Below are positions 44,856 to 55,809 of a stretch of 64,000 bases of DNA, one piece after another; the stretch's first letter is position 1, and every line of letters starts with the position of its first letter. A model generated the notes under the pieces. That model saw only the letters and a program-made list of their open reading frames with translations, ran no database searches and was not told where the DNA came from. The stretch is from Wolfiporia cocos (taxonomy: Eukaryota; Basidiomycota; Agaricomycetes; Polyporales; Phaeolaceae). Both the position numbers and the translations under genes were made by a program. Location of the stretch: assembly GCA_029448655.1 (NCBI GenBank), contig JACCLO010000009.1, positions 2,480,001 through 2,544,000 on the forward strand. Reading direction: 5' to 3'.

Positions 44856-46703
44856 ATGATATTTGGACCAGAATTCCCAGCACGACTGATTGAACTCTTG
44901 CCCGAGGACATTCAGGGAGTCTACAGACTCAACCGATACGAGTGGACTGACACCATTGGAGCCTTCCATAACCGCGGAGGAATTGTTGTCATTCCAAGAG
45001 AAGATAGGGCATCGAAGTGGGTAGAAGTATACCCCTCCGCAAGAACGACCGCTTGGGAAATAACGCGTGAAGCGTTCGAACGATTCAGAGAAATCCCTCC
45101 GATGTCAACCACGACGTTGACCGAAAACGAAACCGAAACCATCAACAGAACCTCCGATGCCGATGGAAATACGAATCAGCCTTCGGGCGCCACAGGAATG
45201 GCAGGAATTGAGCGCATCGGAGATGATGGGAGAAATCCTGGAAACTTTACAGGAACAGATAACAGCCAGACCGGAGGACAGGACCCTCCAGGATTTATAT
45301 CTGCTTTTGCGCAGAGTGGGGTTGGGTCTATGGCTGGAGGAACAAACCTCTTTGGAAATCCCCCACAGAACGCACCCGGAATGGGTAGCGGAGGAGATCC
45401 GTCTTGGATTAGCCCAGGCGGAGGAATGGGAACGACAAACCCAGGAACGTGGCCTTCAGGCCTATTTGGACGAACCTCCGCAAGTACAAGCGGAGGAGGA
45501 CTGGGAGGAAACCTCGGACTCGGAGGAGGGAACGCCCCCCCTCCTGGAGGGCTCGGAGGAGGAACCCCCACGAACCCCGGAGGAGGAAACCCTGGAGGAA
45601 ACCCAGGGAACCCCGGAGGAAACCCAGGAAACCCGGGTGGAGGATACCCGGGAGGAGGAGGACCCCCAGGAGGGCCTCCACCACCGAATGCGCCGCAGCC
45701 CCAACCTCCGGCGCCGAACCCGTACTACCGACCCCCAATGATAAAGATCAATCCCCCCGACGTATTCGACGGGGAACGATCCGACATGCAGAACTTCATA
45801 AACCAGTGCAATTCCTGGTTTACGATGTACGAAACGTCGTTCCAGAACGACGTTCAGAGAGTGATCTTTATCCTCTCTTATATTTCGAACGAGGGGAAAA
45901 CGGGCCAATGGAAACAGAATTATCACCGGGTTTATACGAACCCCCAGACGAAACGATTCTTCCCGCCTAGTCTTGCACAATTTGATGCAGACTTCCAGAA
46001 AGCCTTCGGAGCCATCGAAGAGGTACAGAAAGCGCGGAAGAAAATCCTGGACGTAACTCAGGACAGAAAGGACATCGATGATTATATCACCGAGTTCAAC
46101 AACTTGGCCGGGAAGGCCCAGTACGATCGATACAGCGCGGACGGAAACGCGTTGCTCATAACCCTCTTCGAGAAAGGGTTACCCGAACATACGACCCGAT
46201 ACATCATCGGCGTTCGGCCGCTACCAGCGACCATTGATGAATGGCAGTCCGCTGCCTCGTACTATGAAAATACGTACAAGATATTCTTGAAACGGGATAA
46301 ACCGTTTGTCAAGAAAAAGGCTTGGCAAGCCTCGAACCAGAATAACGGACGCACTAGTGCTCCGCAGACACCCACACCGAAAGATCCGAATGCAATGGAT
46401 GTAGATCGAATGACCACCCAGGAAAGGGACGATCACATCAAAAAGGGAAAATGTTTCACCTGTCACCAGCCAGGGCATATGTCGCGAGACTGCCCGAAGA
46501 GGCCGAGGAAGCCAGCCCGCCCTAGGCGGACTACTCGAAAAACCGAAGAAGAAGAAGCCGAGCAAGAAGCTCGCATTGAAGAAGTCTCTGAGGAAGAGAC
46601 TGAATACATCACCGCTAACAGGGCGGTCACAGCAATTAGGGCTCTGAAAGCCAAGAACCCCGAGCTCCTAGCAAGGCTCGTAGACGAACAGGATTTTGCC
46701 TAG
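44856..46703 (+). CDS. gag: gag of copy B
   Basis: 615-residue Gag, expected to form the particle shell and bind RNA. ATG 44856 is the first in frame after the PBS. The N-terminal about 80 residues form a compact block (PARLIELLPEDIQGVYRLN). Residues about 110-290 are Gly/Pro/Asn-rich (GGNPGNPGG repeats). A Ty3-type gag domain follows (FINQCNSWFTMYETSF through LFEKGLPEHTTRYIIG), then a CCHC knuckle, CFTCHQPGHMSRDC, and an acidic/basic tail. TAG is at 46701-46703. Pol overlaps the last 30 nt in the -1 frame, so Pol probably needs frameshifting or reinitiation; no classic slippery heptamer was found. Confidence 0.92.
   Translation: MIFGPEFPARLIELLPEDIQGVYRLNRYEWTDTIGAFHNRGGIVVIPREDRASKWVEVYPSARTTAWEITREAFERFREIPPMSTTTLTENETETINRTSDADGNTNQPSGATGMAGIERIGDDGRNPGNFTGTDNSQTGGQDPPGFISAFAQSGVGSMAGGTNLFGNPPQNAPGMGSGGDPSWISPGGGMGTTNPGTWPSGLFGRTSASTSGGGLGGNLGLGGGNAPPPGGLGGGTPTNPGGGNPGGNPGNPGGNPGNPGGGYPGGGGPPGGPPPPNAPQPQPPAPNPYYRPPMIKINPPDVFDGERSDMQNFINQCNSWFTMYETSFQNDVQRVIFILSYISNEGKTGQWKQNYHRVYTNPQTKRFFPPSLAQFDADFQKAFGAIEEVQKARKKILDVTQDRKDIDDYITEFNNLAGKAQYDRYSADGNALLITLFEKGLPEHTTRYIIGVRPLPATIDEWQSAASYYENTYKIFLKRDKPFVKKKAWQASNQNNGRTSAPQTPTPKDPNAMDVDRMTTQERDDHIKKGKCFTCHQPGHMSRDCPKRPRKPARPRRTTRKTEEEEAEQEARIEEVSEEETEYITANRAVTAIRALKAKNPELLARLVDEQDFA
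45157..45741 (+). CDS. Acidic overlapping frame within gag, copy B
   Basis: 194 codons from ATG 45157 in another frame than gag, the same length as in copy A. Predicted helical N-terminal half, Glu-rich middle and basic tail. It may be a frame kept open only by the GGA/CCN-rich composition of gag here. Confidence 0.3.
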   Translation: MPMEIRISLRAPQEWQELSASEMMGEILETLQEQITARPEDRTLQDLYLLLRRVGLGLWLEEQTSLEIPHRTHPEWVAEEIRLGLAQAEEWERQTQERGLQAYLDEPPQVQAEEDWEETSDSEEGTPPLLEGSEEEPPRTPEEETLEETQGTPEETQETRVEDTREEEDPQEGLHHRMRRSPNLRRRTRTTDPQ

Positions 46704-49700
46704 GAGGGAAGCCCACGGTCTTACCCTCCGAGAAAGCAGCACATGTAATTACCTCGTTCGAGAAGAATCGATCCCTCTTCATCCCGGTAATCATGACGCT
46801 GGCAAAACCCGTGAAGTGCAACGCACTAATCGACTCAGGAGCAATGTCGAACCTGATCCACAGCAGAGTGGTAGAAAAATACAAGGTGCCCACGCAACCC
46901 TTGAAGAACCCGATCATCGTCAAAAATGTTGACGGAACAGAAAACAAAGATGGGCGAATAGACCGAGAAGCTACCATACTACTACGATATCCGAAGACCC
47001 AGAAAACGCGAAAGGTCCGATTCCTGGTAGGATCAATCGGAACAGAGAACATGATTCTAGGGTATGGATGGCTAAAAGACGAAAACCCCACGATCGACTG
47101 GAAGGACCAAACAGTCGATGTACGATCGATACTAGGGGCAGAAGAAAAGAAACAGGAAGCCACGATCCGAATGGATACGGTGGAGATGGTAGTTGCCCCA
47201 GAAGGAAAAATTCCAACAAGGGGGACCCAAGAAGCTGCGGGGTATGACCTTTACGCCGCAGAAGAAACCGAGATTCCCGCCGGAGGATGGAAACTCGTCT
47301 CCACAGGAGTAAAAATGAAGATCCCGAAGGGATCGTATGGAAGGCTGGCCGGATGATCAGGCAACACCCTCAGACACGGATTGGTGGTACAAGCCGGAAT
47401 CATAGACTCGGACTACCGAGGAGACGTCGGAGCCATCGTCTTCAACTACTCAGACAAAGCGCATAGAATTATCCCGGGCATGCGAATAGCCCAGATAATT
47501 TTCGAACGACACCTCACCCCCGACATCTTAGAGGTCAAAGACCTAGATGAAACGGAACGAGGGGAGAAAGGGTTCGGATCCACGGACCAGCCAGAAGAAA
47601 CGGCGCAGCGGCTCTATACTCCCGAAGAATACGAAGCGATCCGACGCTTCGCAAAAGATAACCCTAGGATCATAGGAAAGAAAGGAGAGACGCGAAAGAA
47701 GTTCCGAACAAAGATACAAATCATCAACGCTGTCAGGAAAGCGCTGACAAAATCCCAGGAATTCGCACAAAAAACCCCCGAACCAGAACGAACGATTGAG
47801 GAGATGGTCCCGAAGCACTTATTGGATTTCGCCAAGGTGTTCAGCAAGGAGTCCGCAGCAGCGTTCCCCCCGTCGAGACCATGGGACCACGCAATCGAGT
47901 TAAAACCCGATTTCGTGCCGAAAGACTGCAAAGTCTATGCACTTTCGCCTAAAGAGCAGCAGGCGCTGGACGAATTCTTAAAGGAAAACCTGGCCAAGGG
48001 ATTCATAGTCCCTTCAAAATCCCCGATGGCGTCACCATTCTTTTTCGTCCCGAAGAAGGACAGCGGCCTACGGCCCTGTCAAGATTATCGATATCTGAAC
48101 GAAGGGACGATAAAGAACGTCTATCCCTTGCCACTAATCTCAGAGCTCCTGGAAAAGCTAAAGGGAGCAAAGATCTTCACAAAAATGGACCTTAGAGCAG
48201 GATACAACAACGTGCGGATCAAGAAGGGAGACGAATGGAAAGCGGCCTTCAAAACAAACCGAGGGTTGTACGAGCCCACGGTTATGTTTTTCGGATTGTG
48301 CAATGCACCTGGGACCTTTCAGGCCATGATGAACGAAATCCTGAAAGAAGAAGTCCTCGAAGGATGGGTGCTTGTTTATATGGACGACATCCTCATTTTC
48401 TCGGAAGACGAGAAAACACACAAGGAACGAGAGCGGCGAATCCTTCAGAGATTGGTGGATAACCATCTCTTTGTGAAACCTGAAAAATGCGCCTTCAGTG
48501 TCGACAGAGTCGAATTTCTGGGACTAGTCATCACCCCAGGAAATATCCAGATGGACCCAGCGAAACTCAATGGGATTAAGGAGTGGCCGACTCCTCGAAA
48601 TCTCAAAGAAGTCAGATCCTTCTTAGGATTCGCAAACTTCTATCGGAAATTTATTGATCACTACTCTACGCACGCCCGACCCCTGGTAGACCTCACAAAA
48701 ACGGTCACGGGGACAGGATTCCAATGGACGGAGAAAGAACAGAAAGCATTCGAATTCATGAATAAAGCATTCACGACGGCGCCCGCACTAGGAACACCAG
48801 ACAAGGAGAAACCGTTCATCCTCGAAACAGACGCATCTCAGTTCGCCACAGGAGCAGTACTGAAACAGATAGATGAAACAGGGCACGAACGGCCAGTGGG
48901 ATATCTCTCACAGTCCCTGACATCTACAGAACGGAACTACGAAATCTACGATCGCGAACTACTCGGAATAGTCCGAGCCTTAGAAGAATGGCGGCACCTG
49001 TTAGAAGGAGCACCGCATCGGATCTTGATCCGAAGTGATCATCAGAACCTGACGTACTGGAGAAGCGCACAGCACCTAAATCGGCGACAAGCGAGATGGC
49101 ATCTATTCCTCTCGCAATTCGACCTGAAGTTACAACACGTCCCCGGAAGGAAATTAGTCATGGCCGACACATTGTCCAGGTTGTATCACCTCGACGAAAG
49201 CAACGAAGACAACGAGGGAATCACCATGATTCCCGATGAACTCGTCGTCCACGCAATCCAGATCCCGATCATCGATCGAATCAAGAACGCCAACGATCGA
49301 GATGAATCTGCGGAACAGGCGATCCGCGCTCTAGGGGGCACAGGCGAATTCCCCGCGAGAACCACCGCAGATGAATGGCAACAAACAGATGGAATATTGC
49401 TCTACAGGGGCAGGATGTACGTACCAAGGGACGAGGGCCTTCGACGAGACGTCATCGCAAAATACCACGACACGATCCCGGCCGGACACCCCGGGATCTG
49501 GGGTACAACAGTACAAGTTAAGACCCACTTTTGGTGGCCTGACATGGGAACAATGATAGCGGAATACGTCCGGGGCTGCGCAATCTGTCAACAGATGAAA
49601 CCTGATAGGAATCCGCTAAAACCCCCTTTGCAACCAATACCAACACGGGAAGACGCCCTCCCATTCTCACAGTGCTCGGTCGATTTTATCACCGATCTGC

Positions 49701-51844
49701 CAAGAGTCGGAAAGTATGACTCCATGATGGTGATTGTCGACCATGGCCTATCCAAGGCCATCTCTCTCACCCCATGCGACAAAACGATCACTAGCGAAGG
49801 GGCGGCAGAGATATTTCACCGAAAAATCTACTCGCTATATGGCATCCCCCGAAAGATCGTTTCAGACAGAGGACCGCAGTTTGCATCAAAGCTCTTCAAA
49901 GAATTATGCAAGCTGCAGGGAACGGAATCAGCAATGAGCACGGCGTACCATCCACAGACCGACGGACAGACAGAAAGAATGAATCAACAGATCGAAGTAT
50001 ACCTTCGCATCTATTGCATGAACGACCCGTTCCAATGGGTACAACGACTGCCTGACGTCGAATTTGCGCACAACACCAGACGAACCGAAAACCGGCCAGC
50101 GCCGCTCGAAATAATCTTAGGATACGTCCCGAGAGGATTCCCAGACTATGACAGAGTAGGGAACGTCCCGGCAGCTGTCGACAGGATCAAGAAGATCAAA
50201 GAGGCGCGAAAGATGGCATTCATCGCACATGAATTAGCCCAGAAAAGAATGGCAGGGCGATTCCTCAGAGAACTGCCGAAGCTTGAGAAAGGGGATAAGG
50301 TCTGGCTCGACGCAAAGAACCTAACGATCTCCTATGAATCTAACAAGCTGGCACCAAAAAGAGAAGGACCCTTCACCATCACAGAAAAGATGGGACCCAC
50401 GACATACCGGCTACAATTACCGGCGAATTGGAAAATTCATCCGGTCTTCCACGCTGCCTTACTAAAACCATTCAACGAAACAAGGGTACACGGACCCAAT
50501 TACCTACGACCGCCACCTGATATCATCAAGGGACAAGAAGAATACGAAGTCGAAGCCATCCTGGCTGACAGATGGCAAAGAAAGAAGCACCAATACTTCG
50601 TCAAGTGGAAAGGCTATGCCACGGCCGACAACTCATGGGAAGACGAGGCGAACTTGGAGCATTCCAAGGAGCTGATAAAAGACTACCACAGGACGAGAGT
50701 CAGGACAACCCCGACACTCGAAAACAAGACAGTAATAGCATGTCGACGACTCGCCACCAGCTCCCCCGCCGTACCACAACCCCGGGCGATGCAGACCGTC
50801 GAGAAGGCCGACCGCGAGGTACGCCACCAAGAAGGTATTCCCCCCAACATCTGCAGATTAGACACACCCTCCTCTGGTACAGGGCCGAGGGACCTTTTGC
50901 TGGCCGAGCCGATGGCTGGTCGGCCCTCTTTGACATCGCGCAGGACCTCACCCATGTCTACAGCTCGTACCAGAACATCACCGAGGACCTCGTCCGAATG
51001 GAGGGGCAGATCAGAGCGCAGAGAGAGGGACTTGAGCTACTCACCGACAGACTTATCGACCGATTGGCCGCCACTACGACGGCCCGACTACGACACGCAC
51101 TCAACGACTTCGAGGATCGCGAGCACGTTGCTCCCAATCGACCCGAATACACACCGCGACCCGCCCGCTTTTTCACCCCCGACGAACGACGCCGAGTTGC
51201 AAGGCCGTTTGACTTTATGGAGGGCAATAGAGTATTATTTCCGTTGCCTACCGAGACTCAGAGGGCCCGCCGAACAGGAGTTAGAGACCCGACGCCACGT
51301 ATTTCTGGTATGGGAGGCAACGGGAGACGTGAACCACCTGCACGCCCGACGAGCCCTAGGGCTACCCCAGCGCGACAGCGAAGAGCGAATAGCATGCCGC
51401 CTATTCGACGATCTCCTTCAGTGCAGAGTATTACCCGCGAGGAGTTTGAGCGAGGTGCGAGGGAGCACGAACGAGACACCGCCTCCCTACCCACATGGGC
51501 CGCGCGAAACCTTCACCGAGCCGCACACCACTGGAGGTACCAACATAACGAATACCTCCGCGATATCCCTTCCCTACGGGTACCAGCGAGGCCCTCACCT
51601 GAGCAGCCGTGTCGACAGTGTGGTTCCGCTAACCACTGGATCCTCGACTGCCCCGATTATATTTGCAGAACTTGTGGGCTCAATCAACCAGGTCATCGAC
51701 AGAATGAATGCCGCCAACACTTCGTATGGCGAACTCCTACGACCCCGTCCCTCAGCGGGAACGGCGACATCTACAACGAGCAGGACGCCGAGGCACTCTG
51801 AAGAGGGGAACTTGGAAAATTCGTCGAGGCCGACGAATGCTTAG
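46673..51844 (+). CDS. pol: pol of copy B: PR-dUTPase-RT-RNase H-IN-chromodomain
   Basis: Polyprotein of about 1,720 codons with one in-frame TGA (47354-47356). Protease LIDSGAMSN near residue 53; dUTPase about residues 182-300; RT with YMDDI near 568; RNase [10 protein letters not shown] and [14 protein letters not shown]; integrase zinc domain (H..H..CAICQQ) near 940-970, then QCSVDF, SDRGPQ and the E of TERMNQ; chromodomain EVEAILADRWQ..YFVKWKGY near 1290-1340. Copy A has CGA where this copy has TGA, so it is a C-to-T nonsense mutation in dUTPase motif 2, not a programmed stop. The ATG that starts pol in copy A is AAG here. After the chromodomain the frame stays open to 51844 but looks like a shadow of ORF3. 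Confidence 0.93.
50740..51801 (+). CDS. ORF3 of copy B, double zinc-knuckle protein
   Basis: 353 codons from ATG 50740, beginning just after the chromodomain and ending 54 nt before the 3' LTR. Knuckles CRQCGSANHWILDC and CRTCGLNQPGHRQNEC are near residues 300-335. The central helical part is nearly invariant between copies. No signal peptide or membrane segment, so it is not an obvious envelope. It could be expressed from a spliced RNA or by reinitiation; an accessory nucleocapsid-like role is a guess. Confidence 0.65.
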   Translation: MSTTRHQLPRRTTTPGDADRREGRPRGTPPRRYSPQHLQIRHTLLWYRAEGPFAGRADGWSALFDIAQDLTHVYSSYQNITEDLVRMEGQIRAQREGLELLTDRLIDRLAATTTARLRHALNDFEDREHVAPNRPEYTPRPARFFTPDERRRVARPFDFMEGNRVLFPLPTETQRARRTGVRDPTPRISGMGGNGRREPPARPTSPRATPARQRRANSMPPIRRSPSVQSITREEFERGAREHERDTASLPTWAARNLHRAAHHWRYQHNEYLRDIPSLRVPARPSPEQPCRQCGSANHWILDCPDYICRTCGLNQPGHRQNECRQHFVWRTPTTPSLSGNGDIYNEQDAEAL

Positions 51845-51855
51845 GGAGGGGCTGA

Positions 51856-52562
51856 TGTTACGGTCATTTTAATTTTTCGAATATCGACAGAACTCACCAC
51901 TGGGCAAATACGATACAGGGACTTGTTGCGCAACCAACTCCCCTGGCTACTCGTGACTCTACTGGGCGCATCCCCAGTTGTACTAGCCTGTAGGGCGCGT
52001 TTCACCCTTGGCAGATCCAACTCTGCCACCGTTTCATGTTCATCGTTTACTAGCTGGCAGATGGCGTTCAACCGCCATCATTCCTATCTATCGTCTCAGA
52101 TATATCATTCCATAACTATCAAACGTTTGGGACTATAGCGTAGATAGTATCGGTGGCATCTGGGACAGACTTGACCCCTGAAACCTAGCGTAGTATAAAA
52201 ACTCGTGTACTTACCGTCGAGGCTCTTCAGCTCGACCTTGTTGTATAAACAAGAAGTCTTATACTCGTTCTCAAACGTAGGAAACTACGCTCAGTATTTT
52301 CTCTCGAGCAACCGAACGACTAAGTCCTCGAAGTGCACACTGACTTCTCGGACTTAGGCGAGTCTTATATTCTCTTCGACTCGCACTTGAACAGATTATA
52401 TCCTCTAACGCATATTGGATATTAACCGATCTCCTAAGGAATTCACTTAGGACCCGAAGGCATCTAACGAGTATTTGCCTTGCACACGGCGACGTGCCTA
52501 CGTGCAGAAGAACGATCTATATTCGCGACTCGAATATACGAACGGGTATTCGACCCGTAACA
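51856..52562 (+). repeat. 3' LTR of copy B
   Basis: 707 bp, identical by eye to 44103-44809; preceded by the purine-rich tract AGGGAGGGGCTGA. Confidence 0.95.
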
Positions 52563-52603
52563 TGTTGTACATGAAACAAGGGTCTCCAGTTGAACAGCGT
52601 TCC

Positions 52604-53861
52604 TGTCACAAGAAATTGTGAGCACATCCCTTACTCCCGTAATAGCTATATTCACTTGTGATTCTTTAGTCTCACATGTCCGGGTTGACGCTGGTGTGGT
52701 AGTGCCCAGCCTTTATCTTATCTACTTTACTTATGGTCCTATCTCGTCACAAGTAGTTATACGTTACTGCGTTACCTCTGTTATGGCTCACATGACTTAG
52801 TGCACAGGCCCTGCTTTAGGGTGGGGTCCTCCACAGCGGCTGTGCAGCCTCTCATGTATATATACCAGTAGCGTTCTGAGGCTTAACCTCAGAACTTGTA
52901 TTCTTGATCTTGGGAGCGGGTCCCCTGGGAACCTTCTCTCTACTGCATGCTAGCATGATGGCGACAACTCCTCCTCTCACTACTGCTAGTCTGGGGTCGA
53001 GCGACTAGTGTCCTCGTCGATGGATGGTCGTCCCCACTTGTGGCTGGCAGGGTTGTCATCAACACCTCAACGACTCCTGTTCTCCTTGCAGGATAGGAGA
53101 TATTGTTACAGTTATTTTGATTTTTCGAATATCGACAGAACTCACCACCGGGCGAATACAATACAGGGACTTGTTGCGCAACCAACCCCCTGGCTACTCG
53201 TGACTCTGCTGGGCATGTCCCCAGTTGTACTAGCATGTAGGGCGCGTTTCACTTCTGGCAGATCCAACTCTGCCACCGTTTCATCTTTATCATCCCGCGG
53301 CTGATAGATGGCGTTCAACCACCATCTTCATTTCTATCTATCATTTCAGATATATCACTCCATACTTATCAAACGTTTGGTACTATAGCGTAGATAGTAG
53401 CGGTGACATCTGGGATGGACTTGACCCCTAAAACCCAACGTAGTATATAAAGTCATGTACTTACTGTCGAAGCTCTTTAGCTCGACCTTGTTGTACAAAC
53501 AAGAAGTCTTATACTCGTTCTCAAACGTAGGAAACTACGCTCAGTATTTCTCTCTCGAGCAACCGAACGACTAAGTCCTCGAAGTGCACACTGACTTCTC
53601 GGACTTAGGCGAGTCTTATATTTTGTTCGACTCGCACCCGAACAGATTATATCCTCTAACGCGTATTGGATATTAACCGATCTCCTAAGGACTTCACTTA
53701 GGACTTGAAGGCACCTAACGAGTGTTTGCCTTGCATACGGCGACGTGCCTACGTGCAGAAGAACGATCTATATTCGCGACTCGAATATACGAACGGGTAT
53801 TCGACCTGTAACAGATATAGGGGGAGATCCCCACTGTGTGGTACACACAGTTCCCATGTCA
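52604..53861 (+). mobile_element. Solo LTR-3 interrupted by LTR-1
   Basis: TGTCACAAGAAATTG at 52604 to CCCATGTCA at 53861, exact TSD GTTCC (52599-52603, 53862-53866). Joining the flanks gives GTTCCCTAGAATAAGG, matching the intact LTR-2 at 10094. Net length 543 bp. TATATATACC lies at about 52857. Confidence 0.8.
53104..53813 (+). mobile_element. Solo LTR-1
   Basis: 710 bp, TGTTACAGTTATTTTG...CGACCTGTAACA, exact TSD GATAT (53099-53103, 53814-53818). Confidence 0.9.
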
Positions 53862-54256
53862 GTTCCCTAGAATAAGGCGCATGATAAAGTGGTTGAACAC
53901 TAAGTCCCTCTCTCCAATGAGGCATCAGTAAAAGATATTCATTAGTGCCTGTGCAAACCATAACAGCCTGAGTTGTTGCTTAAGATTGTGCTTGTGTCAG
54001 ATGGGTTACAAATACATGGTGTAGGTACATACAATCCGTCCCATTTTATGCTAACGGTGACTCATCTGCCCCAGTTATCAGCCCCCCAACTCCTGCTATG
54101 CCCACCATTTCCGCCTTGACATGCTATTGACTCCGATCAATGCACGACTCTGATCACACCATCACATGCTGAGCATGTTAACTTCCCACACTGCATACAA
54201 GCACTAATCCTGCCCCCCAGTGAAGGTGAGAAGAGCATCAAGGCAGTCATGGTGAG

Positions 54257-54799
54257 TGTTACAGTCCACACAGGTACACTCGAATATTCACCTTTTTGAT
54301 GCCTCACTGGGAGGAGGAACTTAGCATCCAACCACTCTCTCACGTGCCTTATTCTAGGGATCCTCACTCAACCAAAGACCCTTGTTTCATGTACAACAAC
54401 CCTATGCCCCTAGTCCTATGATGTATCAGGTTCTAGTTGATATCAGGTGTCTAACCACCATGTCCTATGTTTCAGCCTTTGTTGCACACAACCACAACAC
54501 TTCATATGTGTCTTACTAGCACACTAGCCTTATGGACTTAATGGTAGCAGTACCACAGACACTATGACCCCAGCAATAATGAGTAGTATATAAGCCGATG
54601 TAAATACTCATCAAGTTCCTCAGCTTGACCTTGTTGAATTACAAGGATCTTATACTCATTCTCAAAGGCTTGAGCAATTAAGCCTACAACTTGTATATTG
54701 ACACTCTGACTCTACGGAGTCCGACAAGTAGTGCACTACTCGATATGCTGAGTAACTTGACTTAGTTAATTCAGCTGAACAGATGTTTGATCCGTAACA
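54257..54799 (+). mobile_element. Solo LTR-2
   Basis: 543 bp, TGTTACAGTCC...GATCCGTAACA, exact TSD GTGAG (54252-54256, 54800-54804). Confidence 0.85.
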
Positions 54800-54981
54800 G
54801 TGAGTGAAGACTTGCTGATCACCCTGGACAAAGGGGTAGGTATCACACTTAGTGTCATGCATGGCACACTGCTGACTGTTCAGACGCAGGACTCACGCAG
54901 CCACAGGTACCAGATCCTTACATTCTGATTGAGTGCAATGGCTGCACAATTTGCCACTTGACCAACTTACATACCTGATCT

Positions 54982-55809
54982 TGTCACAGATTATATCTGT
55001 TTTCTACAATTTCCTTGCTATTTCTAGCAATTTATCCCATTTGTTAGCTCAATATCAACGCCCTTCCCTAGCTTGACACCCTACGGCCTCAATCTAGCAC
55101 GTGACCTTATCTTATCTAAGATACACATCTTATCTCTGGCCTACCAACCATCTTATCTCGTAGTAACCCAAAACTTGATCAATCTTGATCACAACCCTCG
55201 GCATACGCCGACATACGTATAGCTCAGTCCTTACAGACGGCTAACACCGATAGGCTATCTCCTTACAGAGTAGCCCAGGCCCTTCGGCATTTCGGTTACG
55301 TAAGCATGACTAATACGGCAGACCATTACCGTTCCAACCAAGTCACATGACTTAGCCGTACACCTTACAAAGCGCCATAGTCATATTAATAGGCATACCC
55401 CAGTCGGTATATGAGTCATCGCCGAGATGGCCATATCACATGCCTTGGCCACCAAATCCATAGCGACCATTACCGGTCGCTAATCACATGCATATGTCTT
55501 ATGCCCTATGCCCTGCAGCCCTATTGGCCGCAATACTTATGACACCACTTTTCTATCTGTAATAGAGGTATCATTAGTCCTACCCATAGTACCTAGGGTC
55601 CTAGCCCCACAATGTATATAACCCGTACTCTGAGTCACTTACGACTCAGACTGGTTAATCTCTCCTGACTCCTGGCTTCTAGCCCTTAAAGCTCCTAGCC
55701 CCTTTGCCATTCCTCTCTTATAGTCTCAGCCTGAAAGCCCTGAGCCGCCTATCTTGCCAACTACAACACTGCAAGACCCCCTTAGGCATTATATGTTAGT
55801 TCTGTGTCA
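54982..55809 (+). mobile_element. Solo LTR-3
   Basis: 828 bp, TGTCACAGATT...TTCTGTGTCA, exact TSD GATCT (54977-54981, 55810-55814). TGTATATAACCC lies at about 55611. Inserted in the F-box pseudogene. Confidence 0.8.

Larger units (their letters stand above)
44103..52562 (+). mobile_element. Ty3/gypsy chromovirus, copy B (complete, nearly intact)
   Basis: LTRs 44103-44809 and 51856-52562, 707 bp each with no difference seen. Exact TSD TGTTG (44098-44102, 52563-52567). PBS at 44811-44821, gag 44856-46703, pol about 46673-51844, ORF3 50740-51801, polypurine tract AGGGAGGGGCTGA before 51856. The only lesions noticed are TGA at 47354 in the dUTPase domain and loss of the pol ATG used in copy A. 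Identical LTRs imply very recent insertion. Confidence 0.97.
42980..53965 (-). mobile_element. LTR-2, second shell of the nest
   Basis: TGTTATGGATC (split by the LTR-1 at 42986) to ACCATAACA at 53965; TSD CCCTG/GCCTG (4 of 5). After removing the LTR-1 at 42986, chromovirus B and the LTR-3 at 52604, 543 bp remain, the family length. Confidence 0.8.
42624..53999 (+). mobile_element. Solo LTR-4, outer shell of the 42-54 kb nest
   Basis: TGTCACAGTCC at 42624 to GCTTGTGTCA at 53999, exact TSD GATGG (42619-42623, 54000-54004). Removing 42980-53970 leaves 385 bp colinear with other LTR-4 copies. Confidence 0.8.

Noticed and set aside
47354..47356. Programmed stop-codon readthrough in pol
   Set aside because: Copy A has CGA at this place and the stop lies inside dUTPase motif 2; a C-to-T mutation is simpler.
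42986..53813. LTR-1 copies at 42986 and 53104 as part of a composite element around copy B
   Set aside because: They are in opposite orientations and each has a separate TSD (GTTAT, GATAT).
54137..54367. 76-codon minus-strand frame
   Set aside because: Partly inside solo LTR-2 (54257-54799) and without any recognisable domain.
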